DNA of 64,000 bases, taken from Candidatus Poribacteria bacterium (lineage in GTDB: Bacteria; Poribacteria; WGA-4E; WGA-3G). The stretch covers positions 284,692-348,691 of the forward strand of contig JAPPIG010000118.1 in the NCBI GenBank assembly GCA_028820635.1, given 5' to 3'. The notes beneath the pieces were generated by a model, which worked only from the letters and a program-made list of their open reading frames with translations, did not search any database and was not told the DNA's origin. Position 1 is the first letter of the stretch. Every line of letters begins with the position of its first letter. This document shows positions 51,725-61,529 of the stretch, in pieces. A program made the translations under genes and the position numbers.

Positions 51725-52429
51725 ATGATGATGAAGATGATTTCTATAATATTACATAGATTTATCGTTTTGTGCCTAATCATTCTTTGTAATGTGCTAT
51801 TTACTCTGCCAGTATCAGCCGAGACTCTACAGTGGGATTTTAACAGAAATGCCAAGGACTGGGAAGTTACCAGCGGCGTGTGGCAAGTCAAGAACGGTGT
51901 CTATCAGATTTCAAAAGGTGGTGTAGAACATGCCGTCGTCGGTGAAAAAGATTGGGGTGACTACGCTATTGAAGCGAAAGTTCGGATTGATAAGGGCAGC
52001 TGGGCAGGGATTGTGTTCCGCGCAATAGATGAAGAGCAGTACTACGCTTTCCTTCTCAACACACAATTGCACATAATGCAACTGTATCGATATAAAACCC
52101 GACCTCCTAACGCCGTCGATCTGGGGTGGGGCTTCAAAGAAAGACTTGAGGAGCAGATTCGCCCTGTTGGCAATATTGAGATTGCCAACGGCAAATGGTT
52201 TGATATGAAAGTAGAGGTTGAAGGGGACACCTTTAAGTTGTACCTTAATAATAGATTTCAGAAAGAACATAGTAACCATAGATACAAAACTGGTAAAGTC
52301 GGTGTTTGGGCAGTAAAAACTGCAGCAAGTTTTGATGATTTCACTGTTTCTGGTGAAAATATTACGCTGGCTGTGGACCCAAACCGAAAACTGGCAACAA
52401 CATGGGGACGTATCAAAATCAATCGTTAG
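51725..52429 (+). CDS. Exported LamG/DUF1080-like beta-sandwich protein
   Basis: This 234-residue protein has a signal peptide (HRFIVLCLIILCNVLFTLPVSA) followed by a single concanavalin-type domain. The pattern WDFNRNAKDWEVTSGVWQVKNGVYQ, then GDYAIEAKVRIDKGSWAGIVFRAIDEEQYYAF, then KVEVEGDTFKLYLNNRFQ and GKVGVWAVKTAASFDDFTV is typical of DUF1080/3-keto-disaccharide hydrolase and LamG families. Catalytic activity cannot be assigned; carbohydrate binding is the inference. AAGGAAGG precedes the ATG. Sigma-propeller 5 begins 120 bp downstream without its own module, so the two may be cotranscribed. Confidence 0.8.
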   Translation: MMMKMISIILHRFIVLCLIILCNVLFTLPVSAETLQWDFNRNAKDWEVTSGVWQVKNGVYQISKGGVEHAVVGEKDWGDYAIEAKVRIDKGSWAGIVFRAIDEEQYYAFLLNTQLHIMQLYRYKTRPPNAVDLGWGFKERLEEQIRPVGNIEIANGKWFDMKVEVEGDTFKLYLNNRFQKEHSNHRYKTGKVGVWAVKTAASFDDFTVSGENITLAVDPNRKLATTWGRIKINR

Positions 52430-52549
52430 TTACCTGATTTATGCGAACATCCACTTCAAGGGAGGCGTTTCGGTTACCAGGAAGTTCCTCCCTCTTAACT
52501 AAAATTCGTCCAAAATGGAACCCTCTTCAATTTTTGTGTGGGATATAGA

Positions 52550-55497
52550 ATGCAATATGATGATACCGACCTAATTCAACGAACCTTAGAAGGCGATCAA
52601 CAAGCTTTTACTACGCTTGTGGAAAAATACCAAAAACAGATACATGCGTTAGCGTGGCAGAAAATTGGTGATTTTCACATTGCACAAGAGATAACACAAG
52701 ACGCTTTTTTAACTGCGTATCAAAAACTCGCGACACTCACACATCATAGCCAGTTTTCAGGATGGATCTATGCTATTACCAGCAATAAATGCAAGAATTG
52801 GCACCGAAAGAAACGATCGGCGTTTCAATCCTTACAAACAATAAATCCTGTAGAATTAGAGGAGGTGTATTATTCAGAATATATGACCCAACAACGCGAA
52901 GAAGCAGCAAATCAAAAACGACGAGCAATAGTGCAGAAGTTACTCAGTAAGCTGCAAGAAAGTGACCGCACAATCGTAAATCTATTTTACATCGCAGAAA
53001 TGACATGTGAGGATATTGGAAGGTTTTTAGGTGTATCTCCTAATACGGTGCGCAGCAGACTTCATCGCGCACGCAACCGATTGAAAAAGGTGGAAGCAAT
53101 GATTAAAGAAAACCTTAGTAGTTTCCAACTGCCAACACAATTTACAGAAAACATCACGAAAGAGATTTCACGTCTCAATCCGATAACACCTTCTGGCAGC
53201 AAACCATTAGTGCCAATAGCAGTTTCTGCCGCCGCTGCAGTGTTAATCTTATTGTTGATGGGAGCTGGGATGCAATACCTAAATCGTTTTCAAAAACCAT
53301 ATAGCTTAAACGCACAATCAGAACCGACAATTGAAATAACAGATACACAACTCGTCATTGACACGCCAACAAAACCTGCTGTGCGAACTCAGGTTGGGAG
53401 ATCTAATGTAACTGGTAGAACCGAAGGGGGAGGACAAAAACCGGACACACCACTATTCGCGGCAGCACAAGCGGATGATGCTGCAATATCAAAGACAGCA
53501 CCGCAGTGGATTCAAACAAATGTACCTGAAGGCGGTTCAGTCAACACACTCTTCTCAACAACGCAGGGCGACATTTTTGCAGAGACAACGACAACTCTCT
53601 ATAAACTCTCTGACAATGGACAAAAATGGAAACCTGTCAAAATATGGGATGCGCCTTCACTTAGATGGACAGATTGGGCAATAGGTGGAAGACGGATGAT
53701 AGAGGCAAACGATACACTCTACATCATCACAAATGAAGAAATTTGGGCATCCATTGATAGAGGTGAGACATGGAATTCACTTGGAACACATCCAGAAGGT
53801 CCGCCAATAGGTTTGGTAATAACGGATGCGGGTTTTTATCTTGCTCTTGCCAATGGAGTTTATCGATCTGAAGATGGTATGGCACCGTGGATACTTCTGA
53901 AAGACGGTATGGAACCAGGAAAAATTAAGGCGATTGCTGCAGTGGAAAACACAGTTTTTGCAGGTACAAATAACGGACTCTACCGTCTCAAAGCAGGTGT
54001 ATGGCAAAAAGTATCAATTCGTCAGATAGATAATGCAGAACAAAATCAAGTTGTCCATGCATTGGCAGTTTCTGAAAATCAACTCTATGTCGCAGCCGGA
54101 AAGAAGTTTGAATATAGGTCGGGAATGCAGCATCAATCAGAATTCACAGATGAGTCTTGGTGGTCACTCTATCGCTCAACTGATTTAGGCAATTCGTGGG
54201 ATTCCATAGATCCCAGGAAAAGTCCGATAAATGAGGTAAAATCGAATGGAAAATTATCAATCAATTATCCACCGAATGGAACCAATGTAGCATTAGGATC
54301 AACCATAAACATAATAGCAAAAAAAGAAAAAGTAATGGTTGCTGTCCCAACAGAGTTATTCTACTCAACCAATACCGGTGAAACATGGAATTACTTCAGT
54401 TTAAATGATAGGATGGATATCGGGATTTCCCCTCCTGTTCTGATGATGGATGGAGAGACTTTCTATAGGGTTAGCAAGGCAGGCATTTACCGGACAACTG
54501 ATGGAGTTAAATCGTGGCATCTACTTAATACTGGACTTGCAAGCACAACCGTTACAAAAATAGTCGCTGTTAACAACCAACTCTATGCAAGAACAACGAA
54601 TGAAATTATTACATCAGTTGATGGTGGTGAATCGTGGACACCGCTTTCCATTGATGCTAAAAATATCTTTGTAATGGCAGGATTTAACGATGAACTATAT
54701 ATAAGGCAATATATGAGGAATTTAAAAAACGCACCGCCTATTCTACGTTTATCCACTGAAGACAATGAACTTACCTCTATTCCGAATATGCCTGTTTCTG
54801 AGGGATTCGATTACATTTTCCAAGAACGGGTTCCTCCTCCATTCATACATTTGGGAAGTTTTGCTATTAGCGGAGACACATACTATGTTGAATATGGACA
54901 GAAACTTTACAGATGGAAACTTGGCACTACCAAATGGTATGATACAGGGTTAATGGGTAAAAAAAAATATTACATCGCTTTAGTCCTCCCATGTCTAATG
55001 GTAATCCCTTTTACATGCCTCCATCTCTAATTTCGCCCGATTCTATGAGTTTTAAAATCGCAGTTGCAGGTGAAAATATTTACGTCGGCAAACGGGATGG
55101 ACACCTCATGCACTCACTTGATGAAGGAAAAACTTGGAACGATCTCACCGATCATTTACCGTTTCCTGTTCAAAATTATAAATCAATAGTTTTCGCTGGA
55201 AACTTCGTCTTTGTGGCAACTGACAAAGGTGTCTTACTGTCAGCTAATGGCACTGACTGGCACACACTCACCGATGTAGAAAAGACACCTCTTGTAACAA
55301 ATAGATTGGTGGTGGATGGCACAACGGTTTACTGTGAAACTAAGCAAAAAATATATCAATTGAACAGGAACATAGGCATCTGGCAACCGGTTACACCGGA
55401 AATCCCATATCCTGTTTCCAGCTTTGATGTGGATAATAACACGCTTTATGCTGGAACTTTTGGTGGCGGCGTACTCCGCTTTTCGCTTGATAATTAG
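52550..55497 (+). CDS. Membrane-tethered ECF sigma factor with beta-propeller, copy 5, frame break at A9
   Basis: About 982 residues if read through. Sigma region 2 (AWQKIGDFHIAQEITQDAFL), region 4 (IGRFLGVSPNTVRSRLHRAR), linker, transmembrane helix (PIAVSAAAAVLILLLMGAGM) and propeller are as in copies 1 and 4. The first frame stops at 55030. The last third of the propeller (KIAVAGENIYVGKRDGHLMH... to 55497) lies in the -1 frame. The only plausible junction is the run of nine A at 54959-54967 (GGT AAA AAA AAA TAT): a -1 slip there gives a continuous chain that aligns with the paralogues. It may be slippage-decoded, phase-variable, a recent mutation, or a sequencing error. The ATG at 52550 was preferred to the GTG at 52538. 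Confidence 0.8.
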
Positions 55498-55593
55498 TTT
55501 TGGAATTTATTCTTTTGAGTCTATCTTACACCATTTCTAATAATGATATTACATTATTTCATAAATCGGTTGTCCGAATGCAACACTCTCTTC

Positions 55594-55702
55594 TGTAGGA
55601 GCGACCTCCGAATCGCGACGAAACCACTAATAGTCGGGAGTCGGAGTTCCCTTCTACAAAGACAGACCATCTTCTGTAGGAGCGATCTCCGAATCGCGAC
55701 CT
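55594..55702. repeat. Triple REP-like repeat
   Basis: Three units occur in a row: TGTAGGAGCGACCTCCGAAT...GCGAC, AGTCGGGAGTCGGAGTTCCC... and TGTAGGAGCGATCTCCGAAT...GCGAC. Upstream, at about 55530-55566, ACCATTTCTAATAATGATA...ATTATTTC resembles 63272-63305. These fill the 319-bp gap between sigma-propeller 5 and the enolase-family gene. Confidence 0.8.
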
Positions 55703-55816
55703 ATTTTATAGATGTAGACATTGCATTGTAATAATAGGGTGTGGGCTTCGACAAAAACTTCACGCACCCATCTCTTTCAAAGAAATCTAATTTGAAACAA
55801 CATTAGATGAGAACCA

Positions 55817-56998
55817 TCAAACCACTTCCATCCATACCCCCGGCACAAACCCTGGATACTTCCCTTCACTGAACGCGGGATAATATTCACCCTCGCGACT
55901 GAAATCGTGAACTGTCTCTCCGCCATCCGCATTTGGAATATGTACCCTGCACGTATAATCAGTTTGGTGGAACAGCTGCTGTGGTGTCGGTGCTGATTTA
56001 TCAACACTATATTCTGACAATGCATCCTCATCCACAGAGACTCCCAGTCCAGGAGAATCTGGAACATGGATCGTCCCATCAACGACTTCAAGTCGATTTT
56101 CAAGCAGATCCGATTCCCACAACTCATGGCAGGTAATTGCTGGCAACTCCGCTTGCGATAGAACCGCACCGAGATGCACACAGTAAGCAGTGGTAATGCC
56201 AGTGCCAACCATCTGTAGCCAGAACGGTTGTCCAAACGAAGCACAGAGTGCATTCGTCCGCAGTAGTGAGTTGACACTACCTCCAACAACAAACCCACCA
56301 CAACAGCGTGCATGTAAACAGGATTCATTGTAATGCTCTACGATACGTTTTTCAACAGCCTCCTGTAACCTTGCTGCACCCTCTATATCTGTTCCGAGAT
56401 AGAACGGACTCTCGTAGATAGCCACATTCGGGTGTTCATCTAACCTTTGTAAAACAGGAATAGCGTTATCCGCTGTTAGCAGGAAACCGTTGAAGTCAAT
56501 ATCAAGTTTGTAATCCGCTGGTACTGCGTTGCCGACTGCGTCAACTTGTGCAAAGATGTCTCGCCATGGTCTCGCTTTGAGTTTGGCAGATGTATAACCT
56601 CTTTTGACCGATTCCTGCACTTCTGCAACCCAATCCTCTGGCGGCATGTCAATATCCCACCATGAGATCGGACACTTTTCACGCACCTTTGGACCAATCA
56701 GTTCAGACACGGATACACCTACCGATTTACCAACAGCATCATAAAGCGACATCTGAATGCCGAACCCGACACCATCATCGCGCATACACGCAAACGGATT
56801 TTTCCCTATCAATCGCTCAATACTATCGGATTCATCATATAAATTTTCGCCATACCCTATGACTCCATTACTAAGTTCAACACGGTAAACGTAAACCCGT
56901 TCTCCATGCGTTGCTGCTCGGTGCATGTGCCGACTGACACGGTCGCAATAGAACGGTACATTCAATGTTATTGTTTCAAGATGTTTGATGCTAAGCAT
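55817..56998 (-). CDS. Enolase-superfamily (mandelate racemase-type) enzyme
   Basis: This 393-residue enzyme has the N-terminal capping domain (LNVPFYCDRVSRHMHRAATHG) and a modified barrel. The K-x-K motif, AKLKARPW with Lys139 and Lys141, is present. Metal ligands are suggested by LDIDFNG (Asp168) and IYESPFY (Glu196). The superfamily abstracts a proton alpha to a carboxylate. The third metal ligand and the opposite-face base are not obvious (CGGFVVGGSV), so racemase, dehydratase or cycloisomerase activity cannot be chosen. A sugar-acid dehydratase is a reasonable guess. Confidence 0.82.
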   Translation of the reverse strand: MLSIKHLETITLNVPFYCDRVSRHMHRAATHGERVYVYRVELSNGVIGYGENLYDESDSIERLIGKNPFACMRDDGVGFGIQMSLYDAVGKSVGVSVSELIGPKVREKCPISWWDIDMPPEDWVAEVQESVKRGYTSAKLKARPWRDIFAQVDAVGNAVPADYKLDIDFNGFLLTADNAIPVLQRLDEHPNVAIYESPFYLGTDIEGAARLQEAVEKRIVEHYNESCLHARCCGGFVVGGSVNSLLRTNALCASFGQPFWLQMVGTGITTAYCVHLGAVLSQAELPAITCHELWESDLLENRLEVVDGTIHVPDSPGLGVSVDEDALSEYSVDKSAPTPQQLFHQTDYTCRVHIPNADGGETVHDFSREGEYYPAFSEGKYPGFVPGVWMEVV

Positions 56999-57227
56999 GA
57001 GACGCCTCCTAATGTTTGGATTGTTGTGAATTGTAGCATATTCTCAAAATAATCTGTTAAGAAATATCAACTTAACGATCTGAGCATATTTGAAATAATT
57101 AAATTGGTAATTATTGAAGAATATCGGAGAAAATCACAACAAACAACTAAAATCATAGTCATGAGATTAGATTTTAATTCTATGAGGAGAAACGACATTC
57201 AACTGAAACTTCGTCCCACATCGTTCA

Positions 57228-57342
57228 GGGTTATTTAGTTCTCTATATTTACCTTAATTTGTCCCGTATCCCTCTTCTGTAGGAGCGACCTCCTGGTCGC
57301 GACTGTTCGGCTAAAACAGATAGAATGTCTAAAACTAAATAA
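57228..57342. repeat. REP-like unit nested in a short inverted repeat
   Basis: TGTAGGAGCGACCTCCTGGT...CGCGAC (57278-57303) has the GCGACC/GGTCGC stem variant. It is flanked by GTTATTTAGTT (about 57229) and AACTAAATAAT (about 57333) in inverted orientation. The rest of the 442-bp gap 56999-57440 holds the PhyH promoter and A/T-rich sequence without further recognisable features. Confidence 0.55.
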
Positions 57343-57365
57343 TCTTGGACATCGTTCTATATCAT

Positions 57366-57394
57366 TTGACACGCCACCTATTTGTTGGTATAAT
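57366..57394 (+). promoter_or_regulatory. Consensus sigma70 promoter for the PhyH operon
   Basis: TTGACA at 57366-57371, a 17-bp spacer and TATAAT at 57389-57394, both boxes perfect, end 46 bp before the PhyH start codon. Confidence 0.8.
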
Positions 57395-57440
57395 ATCAGT
57401 CATATATCCAACATTCTATTGGAGAGACGAGGAACACATA

Positions 57441-58304
57441 ATGGCAAAAATTGAACCCTTTTTTGTCTCAAATGAACTGTTAGATCAACCTGAAAAACTC
57501 CGCGAACGAGCGCAACAGGATGGTTATCTTTATTTTTGTGGACTAATTGATGAAGAATCCATTTATAACTTACGCAGAGATTTCTTAGAGATTTGTCATA
57601 GACACGGATGGGCGCAAGGTGGAGAAGCATTGATGGATGGCATTCGGATAGGTGGGCCTTTTATGGAAGGTGATGACGGATATTGGCCCGTATTAGACGA
57701 ATTCCAATCTCTCGAATCGTTCCATGCATTTGCACATCATCCTGCTATTTTGGATATGTGTGACAAATTGTTTGGTGAAAAAACGTTGGTGCATCCACGG
57801 AATATCGGCAGAATTATGTTCCCAGAAAACACAAAATATACAACGCCTGCACACCAAGATTTTATCCATATCCGAGGAACAGAAGAGACCTATACAGGTT
57901 GGATTCCACTGGGTGCATGTCCTCAGCATTTGGGCGGATTATCTGTGTTAGCTGGATCGCATCGGTTTGGAATTTTCCCAGTGAAGCCAGCGTTTGGCGC
58001 AGGTGGACTTGGGATTGACACGGATCCATTAGAAGCGGACGGATTGCAGTGGGTCGGTGGAGATTACGAAATAGGCGATGCCATGTTCTTTCATAGCCAT
58101 ACCGTTCACAAAGCACTCCCAAACCAAAGTCCTAATAGAATTCGTTTGTCTGTCGATTATCGCTATCAAGGTTGTTCTCAACCCGTCACGGAAGGTTCAC
58201 TCTTGCCGCATTTCAACAGAATGCCATGGGATGAAATTTACAACGGATGGCAATCTTCTAAATATCAATATTATTGGAACAATTTTAATCTCAATCAGGT
58301 GTAA
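57441..58304 (+). CDS. Phytanoyl-CoA dioxygenase (PhyH) family protein
   Basis: This is an Fe(II)/2-oxoglutarate-dependent dioxygenase of 287 residues. The iron-binding H-x-D is in PAHQDFIH (His138, Asp140), the distal His in FFHSHTVHKALPN (His223), and an Arg that binds 2-oxoglutarate fits RIRLSVDYRYQ. The ATG at 57441 is chosen because the true family start MAKIEPFFVSNELLD has GAGG upstream; the longer frame from 57345 overlaps the promoter. It leads a three-gene run with the FGE-like and PorV-like genes. The substrate is unknown. Confidence 0.88.
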   Translation: MAKIEPFFVSNELLDQPEKLRERAQQDGYLYFCGLIDEESIYNLRRDFLEICHRHGWAQGGEALMDGIRIGGPFMEGDDGYWPVLDEFQSLESFHAFAHHPAILDMCDKLFGEKTLVHPRNIGRIMFPENTKYTTPAHQDFIHIRGTEETYTGWIPLGACPQHLGGLSVLAGSHRFGIFPVKPAFGAGGLGIDTDPLEADGLQWVGGDYEIGDAMFFHSHTVHKALPNQSPNRIRLSVDYRYQGCSQPVTEGSLLPHFNRMPWDEIYNGWQSSKYQYYWNNFNLNQV

Positions 58305-58310
58305 TCATTG

Positions 58311-59129
58311 ATGATAAGAATGCTGATATTGCTGACGTATAGTGTTTTCTGTGTTACAGCAAGTTTGTTGTCAGACGGTCATAACGACTCTAAAACCACG
58401 ACAGTTCCAACTGGAATGGCGTTGATCCCCGCAGGCGAATTTCAGATGGGAAGCACAAACGGTGATCGTGATGAGAAGCCTATACATACCGTTCATCTTG
58501 ATGCGTATTACATAGATAAACATGAAGTTACAGTTGGAGAGTACAAAAAATTCATCAATGCCACTGGACATCGCGCACTACCAGATTCTGTATTTAGATG
58601 TTCACCTACCGACCAGCATCCAGTTGTCGGTGTGAGTTGGCACGATGCTATGGCTTACGCAAAGTGGGCAGGGAAACGGTTACCGACAGAGGCAGAATGG
58701 GAGAAAGCAGCGCGCGGCGAATTAATTGGACAAAAATATCCATGGGGTAATGCGATTGATACTAAAAAAGCAAACTACAATAAAAACACAAAATCTGGAA
58801 AACATGATGAGCAGACAACGCCTATCGGAAAATATCCTGCCAATGCTTACGGTTTACATGACATGTCAGGCAATGTATCAGAATGGTGTCTGGATGCGTA
58901 TCAGAAGAATTTCTATGTCAATTCACCTCAACGCAACCCTATCGCGGGACCAAAGAACCTCAATCAGATTATCAATAATTTCAAAGATATAGCGACACGT
59001 CGTGTTGTGCGTGGTGGTTCGTGGAGTTTCAATGCAAAGAGCGTTCGTGTTGCAAACCGCATGGGTGAGAAACCTTCGCTTTTGAGCAGCGATGTCGGAT
59101 TTAGATGTGTCCAAGATGTAAAACCCTAA
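58311..59129 (+). CDS. Exported FGE/sulfatase-modifying-factor-fold protein
   Basis: About 272 residues with a signal peptide (MIRMLILLTYSVFCVTASLL) and a complete SUMF1 fold: ALIPAGEFQMGSTNGDRDEKP, HEVTVGEYKKFI, PVVGVSWHDAMAYAKWAGKRLPTEAEWEKAARGE, GNVSEWCLDAY, RVVRGGSWSF, DVGFRC. The copper-binding cysteine pair of genuine formylglycine-generating enzymes, expected after RGGSW, is missing (SFNAKSVRVANR), so sulfatase activation is unlikely. It starts six bp after the PhyH stop. Confidence 0.88.
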   Translation: MIRMLILLTYSVFCVTASLLSDGHNDSKTTTVPTGMALIPAGEFQMGSTNGDRDEKPIHTVHLDAYYIDKHEVTVGEYKKFINATGHRALPDSVFRCSPTDQHPVVGVSWHDAMAYAKWAGKRLPTEAEWEKAARGELIGQKYPWGNAIDTKKANYNKNTKSGKHDEQTTPIGKYPANAYGLHDMSGNVSEWCLDAYQKNFYVNSPQRNPIAGPKNLNQIINNFKDIATRRVVRGGSWSFNAKSVRVANRMGEKPSLLSSDVGFRCVQDVKP

Positions 59130-59162
59130 AGATAAGACACTTGCATTAAGGAAAAATAATCA

Positions 59163-60242
59163 TTGATTAAACTAAAAAACTTAGCACTTATCACATTCTG
59201 TTTTCTCATCGTATTGTCCGCATCCGCAGAAAACTATACTGGTGATTTTCTGACGAACGGCATCGGTGCACGCGCCCTTGGGCTTGGGGGTGCTTACGTT
59301 AGCATCGCTGATGATGCCACCGCTACTTACTGGAATCCCGCGGGAATAGCAGGCGTTCCACAAAAATATCAAGTCTGTATGATGCATGCCACACGCCGCT
59401 CTGGATTAGGGGCATTCAGTTATGTCAGCGGCATCGGAAAAATCTTACCTCAACTGACGCTCGGTCTCTCGTGGATTCGTGCTGGTATTGACGACATCCC
59501 TATCTATTACGATGTGCCAGCATTTGATCCGGAAATTAGTGCTGATCAACGCAAAAACAACCCTAAATACCGACCACGAGAAGAGGATTTTATCCCTTCA
59601 GGTTATCTTAACGACAGTGAAAACGCTTTCGTGCTATCACTTGCAACGCGTGTTGCTGTTAGTCAATCGTGGTGGGATAACTTCGGAAGGGATTCTATTG
59701 CGCCCGAATTTCTGTTCGGTGTAAATGTGAAGGGTATCTTTCAGAATTTCAATGGAGTTGGTGAACTTGACGAGGTTACTTCCGTGTTTTCCACTTATGG
59801 AAGCCGCGGATACGGTTTTGATGCAGGGATGCTTGCACGTCTCCCTGATATGAATGCACTTTTCGGTTTGGAAAATGCAGGCGGATTCGCTTTCGGTGTG
59901 AATCTCCAAGATATATCACAAACGACTTTGACATGGAATACCGTGCCCACTCTCAAAGAATCAATTCCAGCAAATTTCAATATAGGTCTTGCGTATTTCA
60001 CGAAACTCTTTTTTAGTCGCGAATTAATTCTATCCTATCAATGGCAAGAACGTTATGGTGGGCAAACCCATCTCGGCATAGAATATCAACTTAGTCCTCC
60101 GTTAGCATTACGCATAGGCTACCGTGATGCTCGGTTGACAAGTGGTATCGGTATTCAACTGAAACAGTTTCGTCTTGATTATGCGCTTCTCATCGGCGAT
60201 CTGGTGAGTACCCATTTTTTAAGTGTATTGTGGAATTTTTAG
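59163..60242 (+). CDS. PorV/PorQ-like outer-membrane beta-barrel protein
   Basis: About 359 residues: a signal peptide (NLALITFCFLIVLSASA) then the family hallmark GARALGLGGAYVSIADDATATYWNPAGIAG, followed by alternating amphipathic strands typical of a FadL/PorV-type barrel, ending in aromatic residues (LSVLWNF). The best start is a TTG at 59163 with AAGGA upstream, since no ATG occurs before the signal peptide. It follows the FGE-like gene by 33 bp. It overlaps the convergent MFS gene by four bases. The role is inferred as an outer-membrane transport or assembly factor. Confidence 0.8.
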   Translation: MIKLKNLALITFCFLIVLSASAENYTGDFLTNGIGARALGLGGAYVSIADDATATYWNPAGIAGVPQKYQVCMMHATRRSGLGAFSYVSGIGKILPQLTLGLSWIRAGIDDIPIYYDVPAFDPEISADQRKNNPKYRPREEDFIPSGYLNDSENAFVLSLATRVAVSQSWWDNFGRDSIAPEFLFGVNVKGIFQNFNGVGELDEVTSVFSTYGSRGYGFDAGMLARLPDMNALFGLENAGGFAFGVNLQDISQTTLTWNTVPTLKESIPANFNIGLAYFTKLFFSRELILSYQWQERYGGQTHLGIEYQLSPPLALRIGYRDARLTSGIGIQLKQFRLDYALLIGDLVSTHFLSVLWNF

Positions 60243-61474
60243 TCAGATTTAGGGTTAGACAAATCCGGTTGATTGCGTAAGAAAATCAGAAGCGGTGCCA
60301 CTAACAACGGAACCATCACTAACCCGTCAAGCACGATAGGCAAACCGTATTTATCACCTAAAGCCCCAACTATTAAATTCAGCAGTCCGCCAACTCCCCA
60401 CGATGCGCCCATCATAAAACTTGCTGCGATACTTTCATGTCCGCGTAACATCATTTGTGCTAAGATAATATTAATCGTTACTGAGCTTGTGAGAACCATA
60501 TTACCTAAAAAGAGAAGCACAAGGAAAGCGATACCGCTGGTGTGAAGTGAGGCATAGAGCAGTGGCGGTGCAACAACAAGTGATAACAGCAGTAAGACAA
60601 GCGTATTTACCCGACTTAAAAACCAACCGCTTCCCATGATACCCATTGAACCAGCGAAAATATAGAGTGCAATCACTAATGAACGTTTCTGGTCAGAATA
60701 GTCCAGGTCATCAAGATAAATAGAGAGAAAATTCTCTAATCCAGCTATTGTAACCGTTCGGAGCGATGCAATAATAAATAGCGCAAGAAGTGGTAAAAAA
60801 TAAGGTCCGGCAACATGCCAAAAAGATTGACGTTCTGTTTCTCCTCCGTGCGATAGCACACGAGCAGAGGCTGTCAAGTCAAGTTCATGTTCAAATTTCA
60901 ATACCATCGGCACTAACAACGCAACAAATAACCCAAGTATCATCTCCCAACCGAGTATATTTAGGTTATTATTGAATTGATATGGCAGAAATAATAGTAC
61001 CAGCGGTCCTAAAGCGCGTCCGACATTCCCACCCGTCAGAAAAATAGCGATACCCATCCCTCGCATTTCAGCGGCGAGTGCGCCTGCATAAGTAGTCGCT
61101 TGGGGATGAAAAGCAGCGACACCAGTACCGCCAATAGCTAACAATAGAAATACAATCCATGCTGTTGGTGCAATCCCTACCAGACTTAAACCGATTGCTG
61201 TGAAAGCTACGCCAAACGTTATGAAATGGACTGTCCGCACTCTGTCCGAAAGCCATCCGAACAGAATCTGTCCAAGAGAACTGAAGATGCTATACAGTGA
61301 GATAAGAATTCCAGCAAAACTATTTCGCGCACCTATTGAGGCGAACTTGTTCAACAGAAATGGTTGCAGGTGTGGAAAAAGTGTCGCGTAAGAGTCGAGG
61401 ATGGTATGTGCGAAAGTGAGGAAGAAAAATTGGTTGCGTGTAGATGAATTCCTGTTTTTTCGATTGTTTTCCAT
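60239..61474 (-). CDS. MFS transporter, fosmidomycin-resistance (Fsr)-like
   Basis: This 411-residue inner-membrane protein has 12 predicted helices. The start LTFAHTILDSYATLFPHLQPFL, GWLSDRVRTVHFITFG (MFS motif A region) and GGTGVAAFHPQATTYAG match the Fsr-like branch of drug exporters. The substrate is unknown. The ribosome site upstream of the ATG is weak. Its stop overlaps that of the PorV-like gene in convergent arrangement. Confidence 0.85.
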   Translation of the reverse strand: MENNRKNRNSSTRNQFFFLTFAHTILDSYATLFPHLQPFLLNKFASIGARNSFAGILISLYSIFSSLGQILFGWLSDRVRTVHFITFGVAFTAIGLSLVGIAPTAWIVFLLLAIGGTGVAAFHPQATTYAGALAAEMRGMGIAIFLTGGNVGRALGPLVLLFLPYQFNNNLNILGWEMILGLFVALLVPMVLKFEHELDLTASARVLSHGGETERQSFWHVAGPYFLPLLALFIIASLRTVTIAGLENFLSIYLDDLDYSDQKRSLVIALYIFAGSMGIMGSGWFLSRVNTLVLLLLSLVVAPPLLYASLHTSGIAFLVLLFLGNMVLTSSVTINIILAQMMLRGHESIAASFMMGASWGVGGLLNLIVGALGDKYGLPIVLDGLVMVPLLVAPLLIFLRNQPDLSNPKSD

Positions 61475-61529
61475 TAGGTAAAATGCTATTTAGTTTCAAA
61501 TATCTGGCGATTATAGCACAATTCTTAAT

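Noticed and set aside
55777..56328. 183-residue minus-strand frame overlapping the enolase-family gene
   Set aside because: It is a shifted frame within a confidently identified gene and shows no domain or ribosome site.
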